NCBI RefSeq assembly: GCF_000969645.2
Contig: NZ_CP014222.1
Span: forward strand, 3,785,740 to 3,849,739
DNA from: Janthinobacterium sp. B9-8
Lineage (GTDB): Bacteria > Pseudomonadota > Gammaproteobacteria > Burkholderiales > Chitinibacteraceae
Direction: 5' to 3'
DNA: 64,000 nt
How positions within the stretch are numbered: position 1 is the stretch's first letter; each line of letters opens with the position of its first letter. The translations under genes were made by a program, and so were the position numbers. The notes beneath the pieces were generated by a model. The model was not told where the DNA came from, did not search any database, and saw only the letters and a list, made by a program, of their open reading frames with translations. Positions 1 through 8,705 of the stretch are shown one piece after another.

Positions 1-3000
1 TCGTCTTGCTGCAGTAATTGCTGCTGCTCTGGCTGCGCAGTATCCAAAGTGGCGGCAGGGGCTGTGAGTACCAAGCCTTGCTCATCCACTTTGGCGCGTA
101 AAACAGGGTGGCTGCGTTGTACGGCATGCAATGCAGCCTGCAAATGGGCAAGCTGAATCTCCTTAGGAATACGCAAGAGCACGCCCTGTGCAAAGCGTCG
201 ATCCAGCCCGTAATGCTCGGCAAACCAGCTTACGATAGGCAAGCGCCCTAAGCGCCCTGTTGCCTCGCTACCCGTAGTGGGCGCGCTATCCAGACGCTCT
301 AATATGGTGGCCATTCTGGCGGGCGTGCGTTGAGAAAACACATCCCGCGGCCTGAGTAAAAAGCCTGAGCGTCTTAGCTCTGAGCCCAGCGCCATCGCCG
401 AAATACTATCCCCGCCCAAATGAAAGAAATCATCATCCGGGCCAAGTATCTCCAGCCCCAGCACCTTGGCCACCCCATTGCAAAGCAAGCGCTCTGCCTC
501 GTTCGCAGCCGGGCGGCTCTGGCTTTCCTGAGCGGGCTTAGGCAGCGCCTGCTTGTCGATTTTGCCGTTCACATTCAGCGGCCAGTCTGGCAGGATCATC
601 AACGCTGCCGGGATCATGTAATCAGGCAGCTGCTCGGCCAATCTGGCGAGTAAATCTAGGCTTAAGCCCGGCGCATCGTGCTCTACCGTGCAATAGGCAA
701 TCAGGCGATGACTAGCGGCAAGCGGCTCTGCAATCACTACAGCGCCCTTCACACCTGCCAGCTTAAGCAGGGCGTGTTCTACTTCGCCCAGCTCAATCCG
801 AAAGCCCCGCACCTTGATCTGAAAATCGGCACGCCCGATAAACTCCAGCAACCCATCGGTGCGCCAGCGGACTAAATCGCCCGTTCGGTACATCAGCCCT
901 TCTGCAAAAGGATTTGCCACAAAGCGGCTGGCGGTTTGGCCGGGGCGGCGCAGATAGCCAAGCGCCATTCCTTCACCGGCCAGATATAAATCACCCACCA
1001 CGCCCTGTGCCACTTTTTGCAAAGCATGGTTAAGCACATAAGCCCGAGTATTGGCCACAGGCAGGCCGATGACCGGCTGCTCCGCCTGCGACACGCAAGC
1101 GCCTAAGGCGTCGATGGTGTATTCAGTGGGGCCATAAAAATTATAAACATGCAGGTGGGAATGCTGGCGCAGCTCATTCCACAGCGCCGGAGACACAGCC
1201 TCGCCACCAATCAGAATCAGATCAGGCACATGGTTGGCCGCGGCCAGACCGCAAGCGAGCAGCTGTTGTAATACTGGTGGCGGTACATCCAGCATATCGA
1301 TTTGCTGCGCTTGAATAAGCTCGAGCAAGGCCTGTGCATCACGCCGCAATTCTTCATCGCAAAGATGTAACTCATGGCCCAAAAGTAAAAAGAACAGCGG
1401 CTCCCAAGAAGCATCAAATGAGAACGACGTGCTATGCGCCGCACGCACTCTGCGCCCGCCAAGGCGCTGCATCATGTCCGCAATAAAACCATGCTGATGA
1501 GAGATCAGTAAATTAACTAAACTGCCGTGGCTAACCATCACCCCCTTAGGCTTACCGGTCGATCCGGAGGTATAAATAATGTAGGCAAGATCCCTTTTAT
1601 TTAAAGGAGCAGCCCTTTCGCTATCACTGACCGGCAGTGCAGATAAAGCAGACAATTGCGCCATGCAATCCGGCGAATCTAGATATAAAGCCTGTGCCTG
1701 CAAAGGTAGATCGCAATCGCTTAAAGCCAGCAGCAGAGCGGGCTGTGCATCGTCGCACAGCATGGCCAAACGATCTTTTGGGTAATCCAGATCCAGCGGC
1801 AAATAAGCCGCGCCTGCCGACAATACCGCCAACACAGACACCACCGAATCCACACTGCGTGGCAAGGCAATGGCGACAATATCGCCTCGGCCTATCCCTT
1901 GCTGCATCAGCAGGCGGGCAAGGCGCGCTACTTTGGCGCTTAGCGCGCTAAAATCCAGCGTTTCCGCCCCAAAAACTAGCGCCTTATACCCGGCAGAACG
2001 CACAGCCTGCTGCTGAAACAGATCAACAACGGTATTTATTTCAGGCAGCGCAATCGCAGGCCCGGCTGACCATTTATCCAGCCTTGCTGTTTCGGCAGGG
2101 GCCAATAAGGCCAGCGTATCAATTGGCGCATGCGGGCTGGCCATCAGAGCATTTAAATATGCGCTTAAACGTTCACAATGTAATGCCAGCTCTTCTGGCT
2201 GATAGCGATCCGGATTAGCTGTAAGGCTCAGCACCAGCAGCTGTTCTTCCAGCGCAATACCAAACTCCAGATCATCAACCGGGCCTGCAGCCAGGATATG
2301 CGTCGTGGCTTGCAAGCCGCCCAATTGCAGGCTTTGCTCGTAAATCTTCAAATTAATACTTGGCCCGTACAAGGGGCGGCGGCTGGTTCCCATGTCCCGC
2401 TGCACCTGCTCAGCATCATAACGCTGGTGCCTGCGTACCCGCTGTAGCTCTAAAGCCAAGCGTTTGGCCAGCTCGCACAGGCTTAGCTGAGTATCCACTC
2501 TAAGCTGCAAGGGCAATACATTTACCACAGGGCCAATTGCATTAAGCGCGGCGGATCCCATGCGGCGCATAAAGGGCATCCCTAAAACCGGCCTTGCTGA
2601 TCCCGTCATCCGGGATAAATAAGCAAAAATGCCTGCCATCAGTAATTCTGGCTCGCTCACATCGCCCGGCAAGCCCGCCCTTCTTTGCAGCTGAAAGCTT
2701 TGTTTTAAGGCATTCACATTGGCAAAAGACTGGCCGCCATGATGGGCAGTCAAAGAAACCGGCAGCGCTAAATCGGCGCTATATTCCTGCCAGAACTGCC
2801 GATCACGCTGGTAAAGCGCGGACTGCTGATAGGCCTGATATTCATCGACCACACGGGCAAAAGATACAAAGGGCGTTGCGCTAAGGGCATGGCCTTGTTG
2901 CAAATCGGTATAGAGCGCAGCAATCCGCCGTGTTAGCGCACTAAAGCTATAGCCATCAACGCACACATGGTGATAGCGCTGATACCAGAACCAGCGCTCA

Positions 3001-3434
3001 TTGCCCGCTGTCCCTAATTTAAAAATAATATGCCGGTAAAGCGCCTGCCCCGAATCAGCAGGCTGGGCCTGATCAAGATCGGCATGCATCAGCGCCAGCG
3101 CCGTAGCGGGTGCATCGTTTTGATCGCTTAAATCTAAGTATTCGGCATCAGGCAAACAATCTGCATCTACAGCCAGCGGCAAATATTGCACAGGGCCGGA
3201 ATCACCGTCCTGAAAACGCGCATGCAGCGTATCTGCTTCGCTCAGGCCAAGCCGGATAGCACGTTGCAGGCAAGCTATGTCTAGCCGGCCTTGCAGCTCT
3301 GCATAATGCGCAACGGTATAGCCATTTTTTACCGGAGATATCTGATCAGCCAGCCAAATGCCCAGTTGTGATCCAACGATGGGCAATTCCAGCTCGCTCT
3401 CTGCCGAGGAGTTCTGCGTAACAGTACTAAACAA
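1..3434 (-). CDS. Catecholate siderophore non-ribosomal peptide synthetase, C-A-PCP-E(start), 3' end outside window
   Basis: About 1,144 residues are visible on the minus strand and the frame stays open to base 1. Seen in order: a condensation domain with HHxxxDG (His155, His156, Asp160); an adenylation domain with YTSGSTGKPKG from residue 621; a carrier domain with GGDS (Ser1010, the phosphopantetheine site); and the start of a domain beginning LPIVSWF that resembles epimerisation domains. Aligned by eye with GrsA, the A-domain pocket reads D-A-E-D-L-G-F-I-D. Acidic residues at positions 239 and 278 fit a basic amino acid, not serine. The inferred role is to join dihydroxybenzoyl-EntB to a D-Lys/Arg/Orn residue; a Ser module and thioesterase should follow beyond the left edge. 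No ATG lies near the N terminus. TTG at 3434 is chosen because AAAGGGA precedes it by 9 bases. Downstream of mbtH in a fes-mbtH-NRPS operon. Confidence 0.88.
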   Translation of the reverse strand, partial: MFSTVTQNSSAESELELPIVGSQLGIWLADQISPVKNGYTVAHYAELQGRLDIACLQRAIRLGLSEADTLHARFQDGDSGPVQYLPLAVDADCLPDAEYLDLSDQNDAPATALALMHADLDQAQPADSGQALYRHIIFKLGTAGNERWFWYQRYHHVCVDGYSFSALTRRIAALYTDLQQGHALSATPFVSFARVVDEYQAYQQSALYQRDRQFWQEYSADLALPVSLTAHHGGQSFANVNALKQSFQLQRRAGLPGDVSEPELLMAGIFAYLSRMTGSARPVLGMPFMRRMGSAALNAIGPVVNVLPLQLRVDTQLSLCELAKRLALELQRVRRHQRYDAEQVQRDMGTSRRPLYGPSINLKIYEQSLQLGGLQATTHILAAGPVDDLEFGIALEEQLLVLSLTANPDRYQPEELALHCERLSAYLNALMASPHAPIDTLALLAPAETARLDKWSAGPAIALPEINTVVDLFQQQAVRSAGYKALVFGAETLDFSALSAKVARLARLLMQQGIGRGDIVAIALPRSVDSVVSVLAVLSAGAAYLPLDLDYPKDRLAMLCDDAQPALLLALSDCDLPLQAQALYLDSPDCMAQLSALSALPVSDSERAAPLNKRDLAYIIYTSGSTGKPKGVMVSHGSLVNLLISHQHGFIADMMQRLGGRRVRAAHSTSFSFDASWEPLFFLLLGHELHLCDEELRRDAQALLELIQAQQIDMLDVPPPVLQQLLACGLAAANHVPDLILIGGEAVSPALWNELRQHSHLHVYNFYGPTEYTIDALGACVSQAEQPVIGLPVANTRAYVLNHALQKVAQGVVGDLYLAGEGMALGYLRRPGQTASRFVANPFAEGLMYRTGDLVRWRTDGLLEFIGRADFQIKVRGFRIELGEVEHALLKLAGVKGAVVIAEPLAASHRLIAYCTVEHDAPGLSLDLLARLAEQLPDYMIPAALMILPDWPLNVNGKIDKQALPKPAQESQSRPAANEAERLLCNGVAKVLGLEILGPDDDFFHLGGDSISAMALGSELRRSGFLLRPRDVFSQRTPARMATILERLDSAPTTGSEATGRLGRLPIVSWFAEHYGLDRRFAQGVLLRIPKEIQLAHLQAALHAVQRSHPVLRAKVDEQGLVLTAPAATLDTAQPEQQQLLQQD

Positions 3435-3490
3435 GATGCCTATTCCCTTTAAAAGTAGATCCGCTGCTTGCAGACTAAAAATCAATACGC

Positions 3491-3691
3491 TTACTGGGTA
3501 ACGCGAATATCAAGCCAATTCAATTCAATATATTCAAGGCAACGGGCATGGCCCTCTGGCCCCAATACCGAGCTCCAGCCTACTGGCACCGCAGCAAAAT
3601 CAGGCCACAGGCTGTATTGCCCCAAGGCGTTTTTCAATACCAGGAAATCCTGGCTCTCATCATCAAAAGGATTAACCTGCTCATTGCTCAT
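3491..3691 (-). CDS. MbtH-like NRPS chaperone
   Basis: Small acidic protein of 66 residues, the usual family length. It has the family hallmarks NPFDDE near residue 8, the SLWP motif, VPxGW, and a C-terminal half rich in Leu/Glu/Trp. MbtH proteins bind adenylation domains and are often needed for their solubility and activity. The position immediately upstream of the NRPS (stop 56 bases before the NRPS start) and downstream of the esterase gene indicates that it serves this synthetase. The fes-mbtH gap is only 55 bases with no terminator seen, so both are probably in one Fur-controlled transcript. Confidence 0.93.
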   Translation of the reverse strand: MSNEQVNPFDDESQDFLVLKNALGQYSLWPDFAAVPVGWSSVLGPEGHARCLEYIELNWLDIRVTQ

Positions 3692-3746
3692 GCTTTGAAT
3701 CTCCGCTTAAAACCGGTTTAAAAATGGACTGACTTCAGTACGGTAT

Positions 3747-5063
3747 TTATTTGCACGGCGCTAATAGCTCACTCAGCCCGTCGAGCAGGCCTCCCCGCCA
3801 GCACAGCCAATCGTGCCCGCCTTCAAACAGGCGGTAATTCACCTGATGGCCAGCCTGCAATAAGGCATCGCGCATGGTTTCATTGACATCAATCATCACG
3901 TCTTCACGGCTACCTACTTCCTGAAAAACCTTTAATGCACGCACAGCCGGTGCCAAGCCCGGCAACTGCTCGGCAAGCTGCCCTATGCTCCCCGGCTTGC
4001 GGCTTGCTGGCTGATTAGGTGGCATTTTTAGAATATCGTTGTAAGGCCACCAGAAAGAGCCTGACTGGCTTAGCACGCATCCAAAGCGCTCAGGCCAGTG
4101 CAAGGCCGCATACATGGCTGCCAGCCCGCCATAGCTTTGCCCTGCAAGCACTGTGCGCTCCGGGTCATTGCTACACGGCGCAATATCCTGAATCAGGGGT
4201 AAGAGCTCGCTCTGCACCGCCAGCCAGAATGAGGCATTGCAGGGCAGCTCGCGGCCGCGTTGCTCGCCATCAATCACATCAATCAGCACATATACGGCAG
4301 CGGGCAGCTGCCCCTGCTCAGTGGCCCGATCAATCGCAGCATAAACAGGCATACGCTTGGCCCAGTGCTGTCCATCAAGCAGCAACACCAAAGCACGCTC
4401 GCTCTGTGCCTCGCCTGTCTGGTAAACCCAAACCTTGCGCTGATTGGCCAAGATGACGCTATGCCAATCCAGCTCGCAAAGCCCTGCCTTATCATCCTCG
4501 CCGCACCTATCCGCATGCCGCCAAGCCGCCTGTGGCGGTGCTTCGGGTAAATGCAGCGCCGACATTGCAGAGCGCCATGCGCCAGCACTGGGAGACTGCA
4601 AATTCAAAGGATCTGCCTGCGCCGCCTCAGCCATTGAGCGCCACCAGCTTCGCTGGCGGCTGGCTTGCTCAGCGGGGGCCAGCTCTGAAAACACAGGTAG
4701 CTGAGATGCAGCCACGGGCATCAGGCTATAGCTACCCCGCCAATCTGCGGGCAGTTGCACCTGCCAATACCAGATATCACTGCCCGCTATTCTGGCCAGC
4801 GATTGCGGGTCTGCACGGTGGTGATCAGTGACCGAATTAACGTCGATATAAACTCTGGCCAGCGTTGAGCTCGATTCATCGCCTGCCGGATCACGCCATA
4901 AAAAAGTAATCCACACCTGATGATTAAGGCATTCCTCAATAAGCGGCGTGCCCTGCTCTGCAATCTGCTGCCACCAGCTTTCGCTGCCAGCATTGCTTGC
5001 TTTCAGCAGATTCATGGCTTGGCTTGCTTCTGAATTTAAGTTCCACAACATCACCCTTTTCAT
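3747..5063 (-). CDS. fes: Enterochelin esterase-type ferric-siderophore hydrolase (Fes family)
   Basis: Cytoplasmic alpha/beta hydrolase of 438 residues that should cleave the ester bonds of the imported ferric catecholate to release iron. An N-terminal Fes-type domain has a conserved ITFLWRDP segment. The C-terminal esterase domain has LVLLLDGQHW, RERELP-like NASFW, the nucleophile elbow GQSYGG, and a late GGHDWLCWR carrying the catalytic histidine. The frame is open up to 5123, but that extension would run through a Fur box at 5108-5122, so the start is placed at ATG 5063 (ATG 5051 is also possible). It heads the fes-mbtH-NRPS transcript. A triester-type esterase beside this NRPS suggests that the product is an oligomeric serine ester. 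Confidence 0.9.
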   Translation of the reverse strand: MKRVMLWNLNSEASQAMNLLKASNAGSESWWQQIAEQGTPLIEECLNHQVWITFLWRDPAGDESSSTLARVYIDVNSVTDHHRADPQSLARIAGSDIWYWQVQLPADWRGSYSLMPVAASQLPVFSELAPAEQASRQRSWWRSMAEAAQADPLNLQSPSAGAWRSAMSALHLPEAPPQAAWRHADRCGEDDKAGLCELDWHSVILANQRKVWVYQTGEAQSERALVLLLDGQHWAKRMPVYAAIDRATEQGQLPAAVYVLIDVIDGEQRGRELPCNASFWLAVQSELLPLIQDIAPCSNDPERTVLAGQSYGGLAAMYAALHWPERFGCVLSQSGSFWWPYNDILKMPPNQPASRKPGSIGQLAEQLPGLAPAVRALKVFQEVGSREDVMIDVNETMRDALLQAGHQVNYRLFEGGHDWLCWRGGLLDGLSELLAPCK

Positions 5064-5107
5064 CCTTTTTGCTGCCTTTATCATAACGGCATTATTGCAC
5101 ATTGTAA

Positions 5108-5122
5108 TGAGAAGTATTATCA
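5108..5122. promoter_or_regulatory. Fur box upstream of fes
   Basis: The sequence TGAGAAG-T-ATTATCA matches the 7-1-7 Fur consensus TGATAAT-N-ATTATCA at 12 of 14 arm positions. It lies 45-60 bases upstream of the chosen fes start and about 280 bases upstream of the receptor gene on the other strand. It therefore probably represses the fes-mbtH-NRPS operon under iron repletion; control of the receptor is possible but less certain. Confidence 0.75.
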
Positions 5123-5123
5123 T

Positions 5124-5401
5124 TTCATCGCTGCAATTTATTACATATCACCAAAAAATTACAATTTTCTAGAAAAGAACCGCCAGATGACCCAAGGGGC
5201 GCTTGTAAGGAAGAGAAATAATTAAGTCAGATTGCTTCATCTTGGTGTGCAATAAAATGCCTCGCAGCCTGTCGGACTTAAGCGATCGTAGCGAGGGAAA
5301 GACCGGTTTGAGACAGACTTCATGCCAGCAAGCCATACCCAGCCCACGGCTATGAATGATTACGCCTGTAAGCGCTCACATCACCTCTAACGGAAACACA
5401 A
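5124..5401. other. Intergenic region before the TonB receptor gene
   Basis: About 280 bases between divergent fes and the receptor gene. I see no second clear Fur box, no terminator and no credible ORF here. A weak GGA precedes the receptor ATG by 8 bases. The receptor promoter cannot be assigned by eye. Confidence 0.4.
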
Positions 5402-7678
5402 ATGAAATACCCAACCCGGCATTACTCATTACTGTTAGCAACCAAGCTGGCACTTGCGTGCTTAGGCGGAGCCACGCTGACCAGCGTTGCCTATGCTTCA
5501 CCCTCGGCAGAGCAGGCTTATCAGCTGCCTGCGGGCTCTTTATCTGCTCAGCTTAAGCAGTTTTCGCAGCAATCGGGTATCAAGCTCAATATCGATGAAA
5601 GCTTAGTCAAGGGCTGGACAAGGCCTGCGCTGAATGGCCGCTATTCTGGCCAGCAGGGGCTGAATGCCATTCTGGCCGATACCGGCTTACAGGCCGTAGC
5701 CAACGGCAATGGTTATCAGCTCATTGCCAACACAGCCTACTTAGCCCCTATCACGGTGACCGGGGAGAAAATCAACCGCTCCATGCAGGAAACCACCACC
5801 GCCATCACCGTATTAAATGGCACGGATCTGGATAAGGGCCATGTCACATCGATTTATGAAGTAGGCAATCGCGCGCCCAACGTCAATATCAATGGCGCAG
5901 GCGGAGTGAATATCCGTGGCGTGGAAGGCACCGGCCCTGCAACAGGCGTATTCAGCTTTATCTCTGGCGCCCGCCCGCGTGTCAGCACTAGTGTGGATGG
6001 CGCTCCTGAAACGTGGTCCGGCCAGCAATATGTAGACTTCGGCATGTGGGATGTAGAGCAGGTAGAGATTTTGCGCGGGCCCCAATCAACCACCCAAGGC
6101 CGTAACACCATTGGCGGGGCCGTGGTGGTAAACACTAAAAATCCTACCTCCAGCTGGGAAGGCGCAGTGCGCGCTGGCTATGAAAACGAAGCAGGCAGAA
6201 CGCTGGGTGCTGCCATGATTTCCGGCCCTATCGTGCAAGATGAATTGGCATTCCGCCTTGCTGCCGAAGGTATCAAAGGCAAGGGTTTTGTTGAATATCC
6301 CGGCGTGTGGCCATGGGACCCATCGGATTTCAAACGCCAGAATATCCGCGCCAAATTGCTTTGGACGCCAAGTAATATGCCTGATTTTTCGGCCAAGCTC
6401 ACCGTATCCCAGCGGGATCAGGAAGGCGAATTCTTAAACCGGATTAATAGCGCCAACCATTCAGACCGCACTTATTCCAAGCTGAATTCCAGAGTAAACA
6501 CCCGCACGCAAGATTCATCCAAAACCACGGCCAATGTCGATCTTGAATACAAAATATCAGACAGCTTAAACAGCCATATGCTCTATAGCCGTGGCAAATA
6601 CCGCGCTTCATTTAAAGAAACCGGCGCTGATCGCTTCCAGCTGCAAATGGATGAAAACAGCAATACGCTGGAATCCCGCTTGGTTTACGACCCACAAGGC
6701 GGCAGCGTAACGGCACTGGCAGGGCTTTACTACTACGACCGCCATCAGGATTTGAACGCCAGCCCATATAACAGTGGCTTTTTTGGCACCGATAAAGTCG
6801 ACACCCTCGCTTTTTTTGGTGAATCCACTATTGCTCTGAACAGCAGTTTTGATCTAAATATAGGCGGGCGTATCGAGCGTGAAAGCCAGAAACGCAATGT
6901 TTTAGGATGGCCTGGCACCCCCAATGAAGCACTGATCAAAACCGATATCACCGAAACCATGTTTTTGCCTAAAGTCGGCGTGATTTACAAAGCCACACCC
7001 GAAACATCATTCGGCCTGACCTATCGCGAGGGCTATACCCCGGGCGCAGGCAGCATTAATTATGACGACAACAAGTTTTATGAATATGGCAAAGAAGAAG
7101 TCAGCACGATTGAGCTAAGCAGCCGTTCCAGCTTCCTTGATAAACGCCTGACCTTAAACACCAATCTGTTTTACAACCGCTATAAAGACTACCAAGCTTT
7201 ACTCAATAACTACTTTACCAATATTCCTAAGGCAGAAAGCTATGGTGTAGAAGTCAGCGCTGACGCCAGCGTTAATTCCTCGCTCAAGCTCTTTGCATCT
7301 TTAGGCTTATTGAGCACCAAAATCACCGAAAGCAATCTGCGCAGCACCTCAGTTGATGGAAACCGCTTTGGCTACGCAGCCCCTGTGTCTGCCAGCTTCG
7401 GCTTTAAGCAACAATTTGACTTAGGCTTCTTTATCAATGGCGATATCAGCCATACAGGTGAATATTATTCTGACCTAAACAACTCAGAAACCCTGAAAGC
7501 AGGCGATTACACGCTGGCCAATTTGCAAATTGGCTACGACAAAGGCAATTACGCAGTACGCGCCTACGTTAAAAACCTCTTCAATAGCGATGTTATTTAT
7601 CGTAAAGGAAGCCGCAATAACGAAGCAGACGCCGGTGCACCACGCACGGTAGGCGTCACGGTTGATTACCGCTTCTAA
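5402..7678 (+). CDS. TonB-dependent ferric-siderophore receptor with N-terminal STN signalling domain
   Basis: Outer-membrane receptor of 758 residues, probably for the catecholate siderophore made by the flanking genes. A signal peptide ends near VAYA-SP (about residue 32). It is followed by an STN (secretin/TonB short N-terminal) domain at about 38-110, with the LPAGSLSAQLKQFSQQSG pattern. A short linker with a TonB-box-like ITVTG segment leads to the plug domain (about 120-250, with VEILRGPQ and NTIGGAVVV) and a beta barrel ending in the typical aromatic VDYRF. STN domains in FecA/FpvA-type receptors talk to a FecR-like anti-sigma factor, but no fecIR pair lies in the window. A strong terminator follows. 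Confidence 0.9.
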   Translation: MKYPTRHYSLLLATKLALACLGGATLTSVAYASPSAEQAYQLPAGSLSAQLKQFSQQSGIKLNIDESLVKGWTRPALNGRYSGQQGLNAILADTGLQAVANGNGYQLIANTAYLAPITVTGEKINRSMQETTTAITVLNGTDLDKGHVTSIYEVGNRAPNVNINGAGGVNIRGVEGTGPATGVFSFISGARPRVSTSVDGAPETWSGQQYVDFGMWDVEQVEILRGPQSTTQGRNTIGGAVVVNTKNPTSSWEGAVRAGYENEAGRTLGAAMISGPIVQDELAFRLAAEGIKGKGFVEYPGVWPWDPSDFKRQNIRAKLLWTPSNMPDFSAKLTVSQRDQEGEFLNRINSANHSDRTYSKLNSRVNTRTQDSSKTTANVDLEYKISDSLNSHMLYSRGKYRASFKETGADRFQLQMDENSNTLESRLVYDPQGGSVTALAGLYYYDRHQDLNASPYNSGFFGTDKVDTLAFFGESTIALNSSFDLNIGGRIERESQKRNVLGWPGTPNEALIKTDITETMFLPKVGVIYKATPETSFGLTYREGYTPGAGSINYDDNKFYEYGKEEVSTIELSSRSSFLDKRLTLNTNLFYNRYKDYQALLNNYFTNIPKAESYGVEVSADASVNSSLKLFASLGLLSTKITESNLRSTSVDGNRFGYAAPVSASFGFKQQFDLGFFINGDISHTGEYYSDLNNSETLKAGDYTLANLQIGYDKGNYAVRAYVKNLFNSDVIYRKGSRNNEADAGAPRTVGVTVDYRF

Positions 7679-7685
7679 AAAAACA

Positions 7686-7720
7686 AAACGTCCACCTGTT
7701 TGCAGGTGGACGTTTTTTTA
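7686..7720. terminator. Bidirectional terminator between receptor gene and entB
   Basis: A perfect stem AACGTCCACCTG / CAGGTGGACGTT is followed by seven Ts on the plus strand and preceded by an A-rich run. It can end both the receptor transcript and the convergent ent transcript, whose stop is at 7741. Confidence 0.9.
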
Positions 7721-7740
7721 CAGCTCGGTTTCATGTTTTT

Positions 7741-8601
7741 TTAAGGCTTCGCTAACAAAGCCCACCATGCCGCCAGCGTAGCTTGCTCGGCAAGCTGGGT
7801 GAAGCTTAGCTCTACACCCGCCCTTCTCCAGCTCTCTTGCAAACTCATTACCCGAATCGAATCCAGCCCCCAATCGATCAGATTGTCATCATCGTGCAAA
7901 TCAGATGCGGGGATTTGCAAGCTGGTGGCGATGATTTTGCGCAGCTCGTCAATCGAGGCAGGCAGGCTGCCGCCTTGTAATTGCTGGATTAAAGCAGCGG
8001 TGGAGGTGGTGTAGCCACAGCGCTGAGCCACGTAATCCAGCGCCATTTGATGCTCTTTGGCAGAGAAATCAGCCAGCGCATCGCCCACAAAGAAGGCTTG
8101 GATATCGTTCATAAAAGCATCGCAAGCGGTCATCATGCAGCCGATATGCGCGTAAACACCGCAAATAATCAGCTGATCGCGTCCCTGGCTGCGCATGGTT
8201 TCCAGCAAATTAGAGCGCTGAAACGCGCTATAGCGCCATTTAGGCAGCACGGTATCTTGTGGCTGCGGAGCAAGCTCAGCCAGAATGCCTTTGCGTGCGG
8301 GCTGGGCCACGAGGCCCGCTCCCCACATATCTTGCAATAGTCCGCGCTCTTCCAAGGTCTGATCCGGCGTTTGCGCGGTATACACCACGGGAATACTTAG
8401 CTTTGCTGCCAGATCCAGAATGCGTCTTGTATTGCTGATTAATTCAGGAATAGGCGCGGCAGATTTATCGTAAAAATCAACAAAGTAATCCTGCATATCG
8501 TGGATCAGCAGCACAGCGCGTTTTGCATCTGGCTGCCAGCTCACACGGTTTGCAGGAAACTCGGTAGGCATTGGGTAAGTACTGATTTTTGGGATAGCCA
8601 T
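7741..8601 (-). CDS. entB: Isochorismatase with C-terminal aryl carrier domain (EntB/DhbB/VibB type)
   Basis: Bifunctional 286-residue protein. The N-terminal isochorismatase domain (about 30-205, with VLLIHDMQDYF containing the catalytic Asp, and the GVYAHIGCM segment) converts isochorismate to 2,3-dihydro-2,3-dihydroxybenzoate and pyruvate. The C-terminal aryl carrier domain (about 210-286) carries the DWGLDS phosphopantetheine-serine motif and holds the DHB that EntE activates for the NRPS condensation domain. Length matches E. coli EntB (285). It is the last ent gene of the leftward entC-entE-entB series. No entA gene follows it: the terminator and the convergent receptor gene come next. 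Confidence 0.96.
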   Translation of the reverse strand: MAIPKISTYPMPTEFPANRVSWQPDAKRAVLLIHDMQDYFVDFYDKSAAPIPELISNTRRILDLAAKLSIPVVYTAQTPDQTLEERGLLQDMWGAGLVAQPARKGILAELAPQPQDTVLPKWRYSAFQRSNLLETMRSQGRDQLIICGVYAHIGCMMTACDAFMNDIQAFFVGDALADFSAKEHQMALDYVAQRCGYTTSTAALIQQLQGGSLPASIDELRKIIATSLQIPASDLHDDDNLIDWGLDSIRVMSLQESWRRAGVELSFTQLAEQATLAAWWALLAKP

Positions 8602-8644
8602 ATAGATTCTTTTAAGTGTTTAAATTTAAAGGTCAGTAACGATG

Positions 8645-8705
8645 CGTAGGGCGGATGAAACCCGCGTATTTTTCAGCATCGCTCGCGGGTTTCACCCGAC
8701 CTACG
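8645..8705. repeat. Long inverted repeat between entE and entB
   Basis: Near-perfect palindrome with arms CGTAGGgcGGaTGAAACCCG.. and ..CGGGTTTCAcCCgACCTACG around a short AT-rich loop. The right arm covers the entE stop codon (8701-8703). It resembles the REP-like palindromes common in proteobacterial intergenic DNA. In the transcript it would form a hairpin that could stabilise or attenuate the entE-entB message; there is no U tract after it. Confidence 0.8.

Noticed and set aside
4019..4831. Overlapping ORFs on the strand opposite fes
   Set aside because: Shadows of the fes coding sequence, Arg/Ala/Pro-biased and with no start signals.
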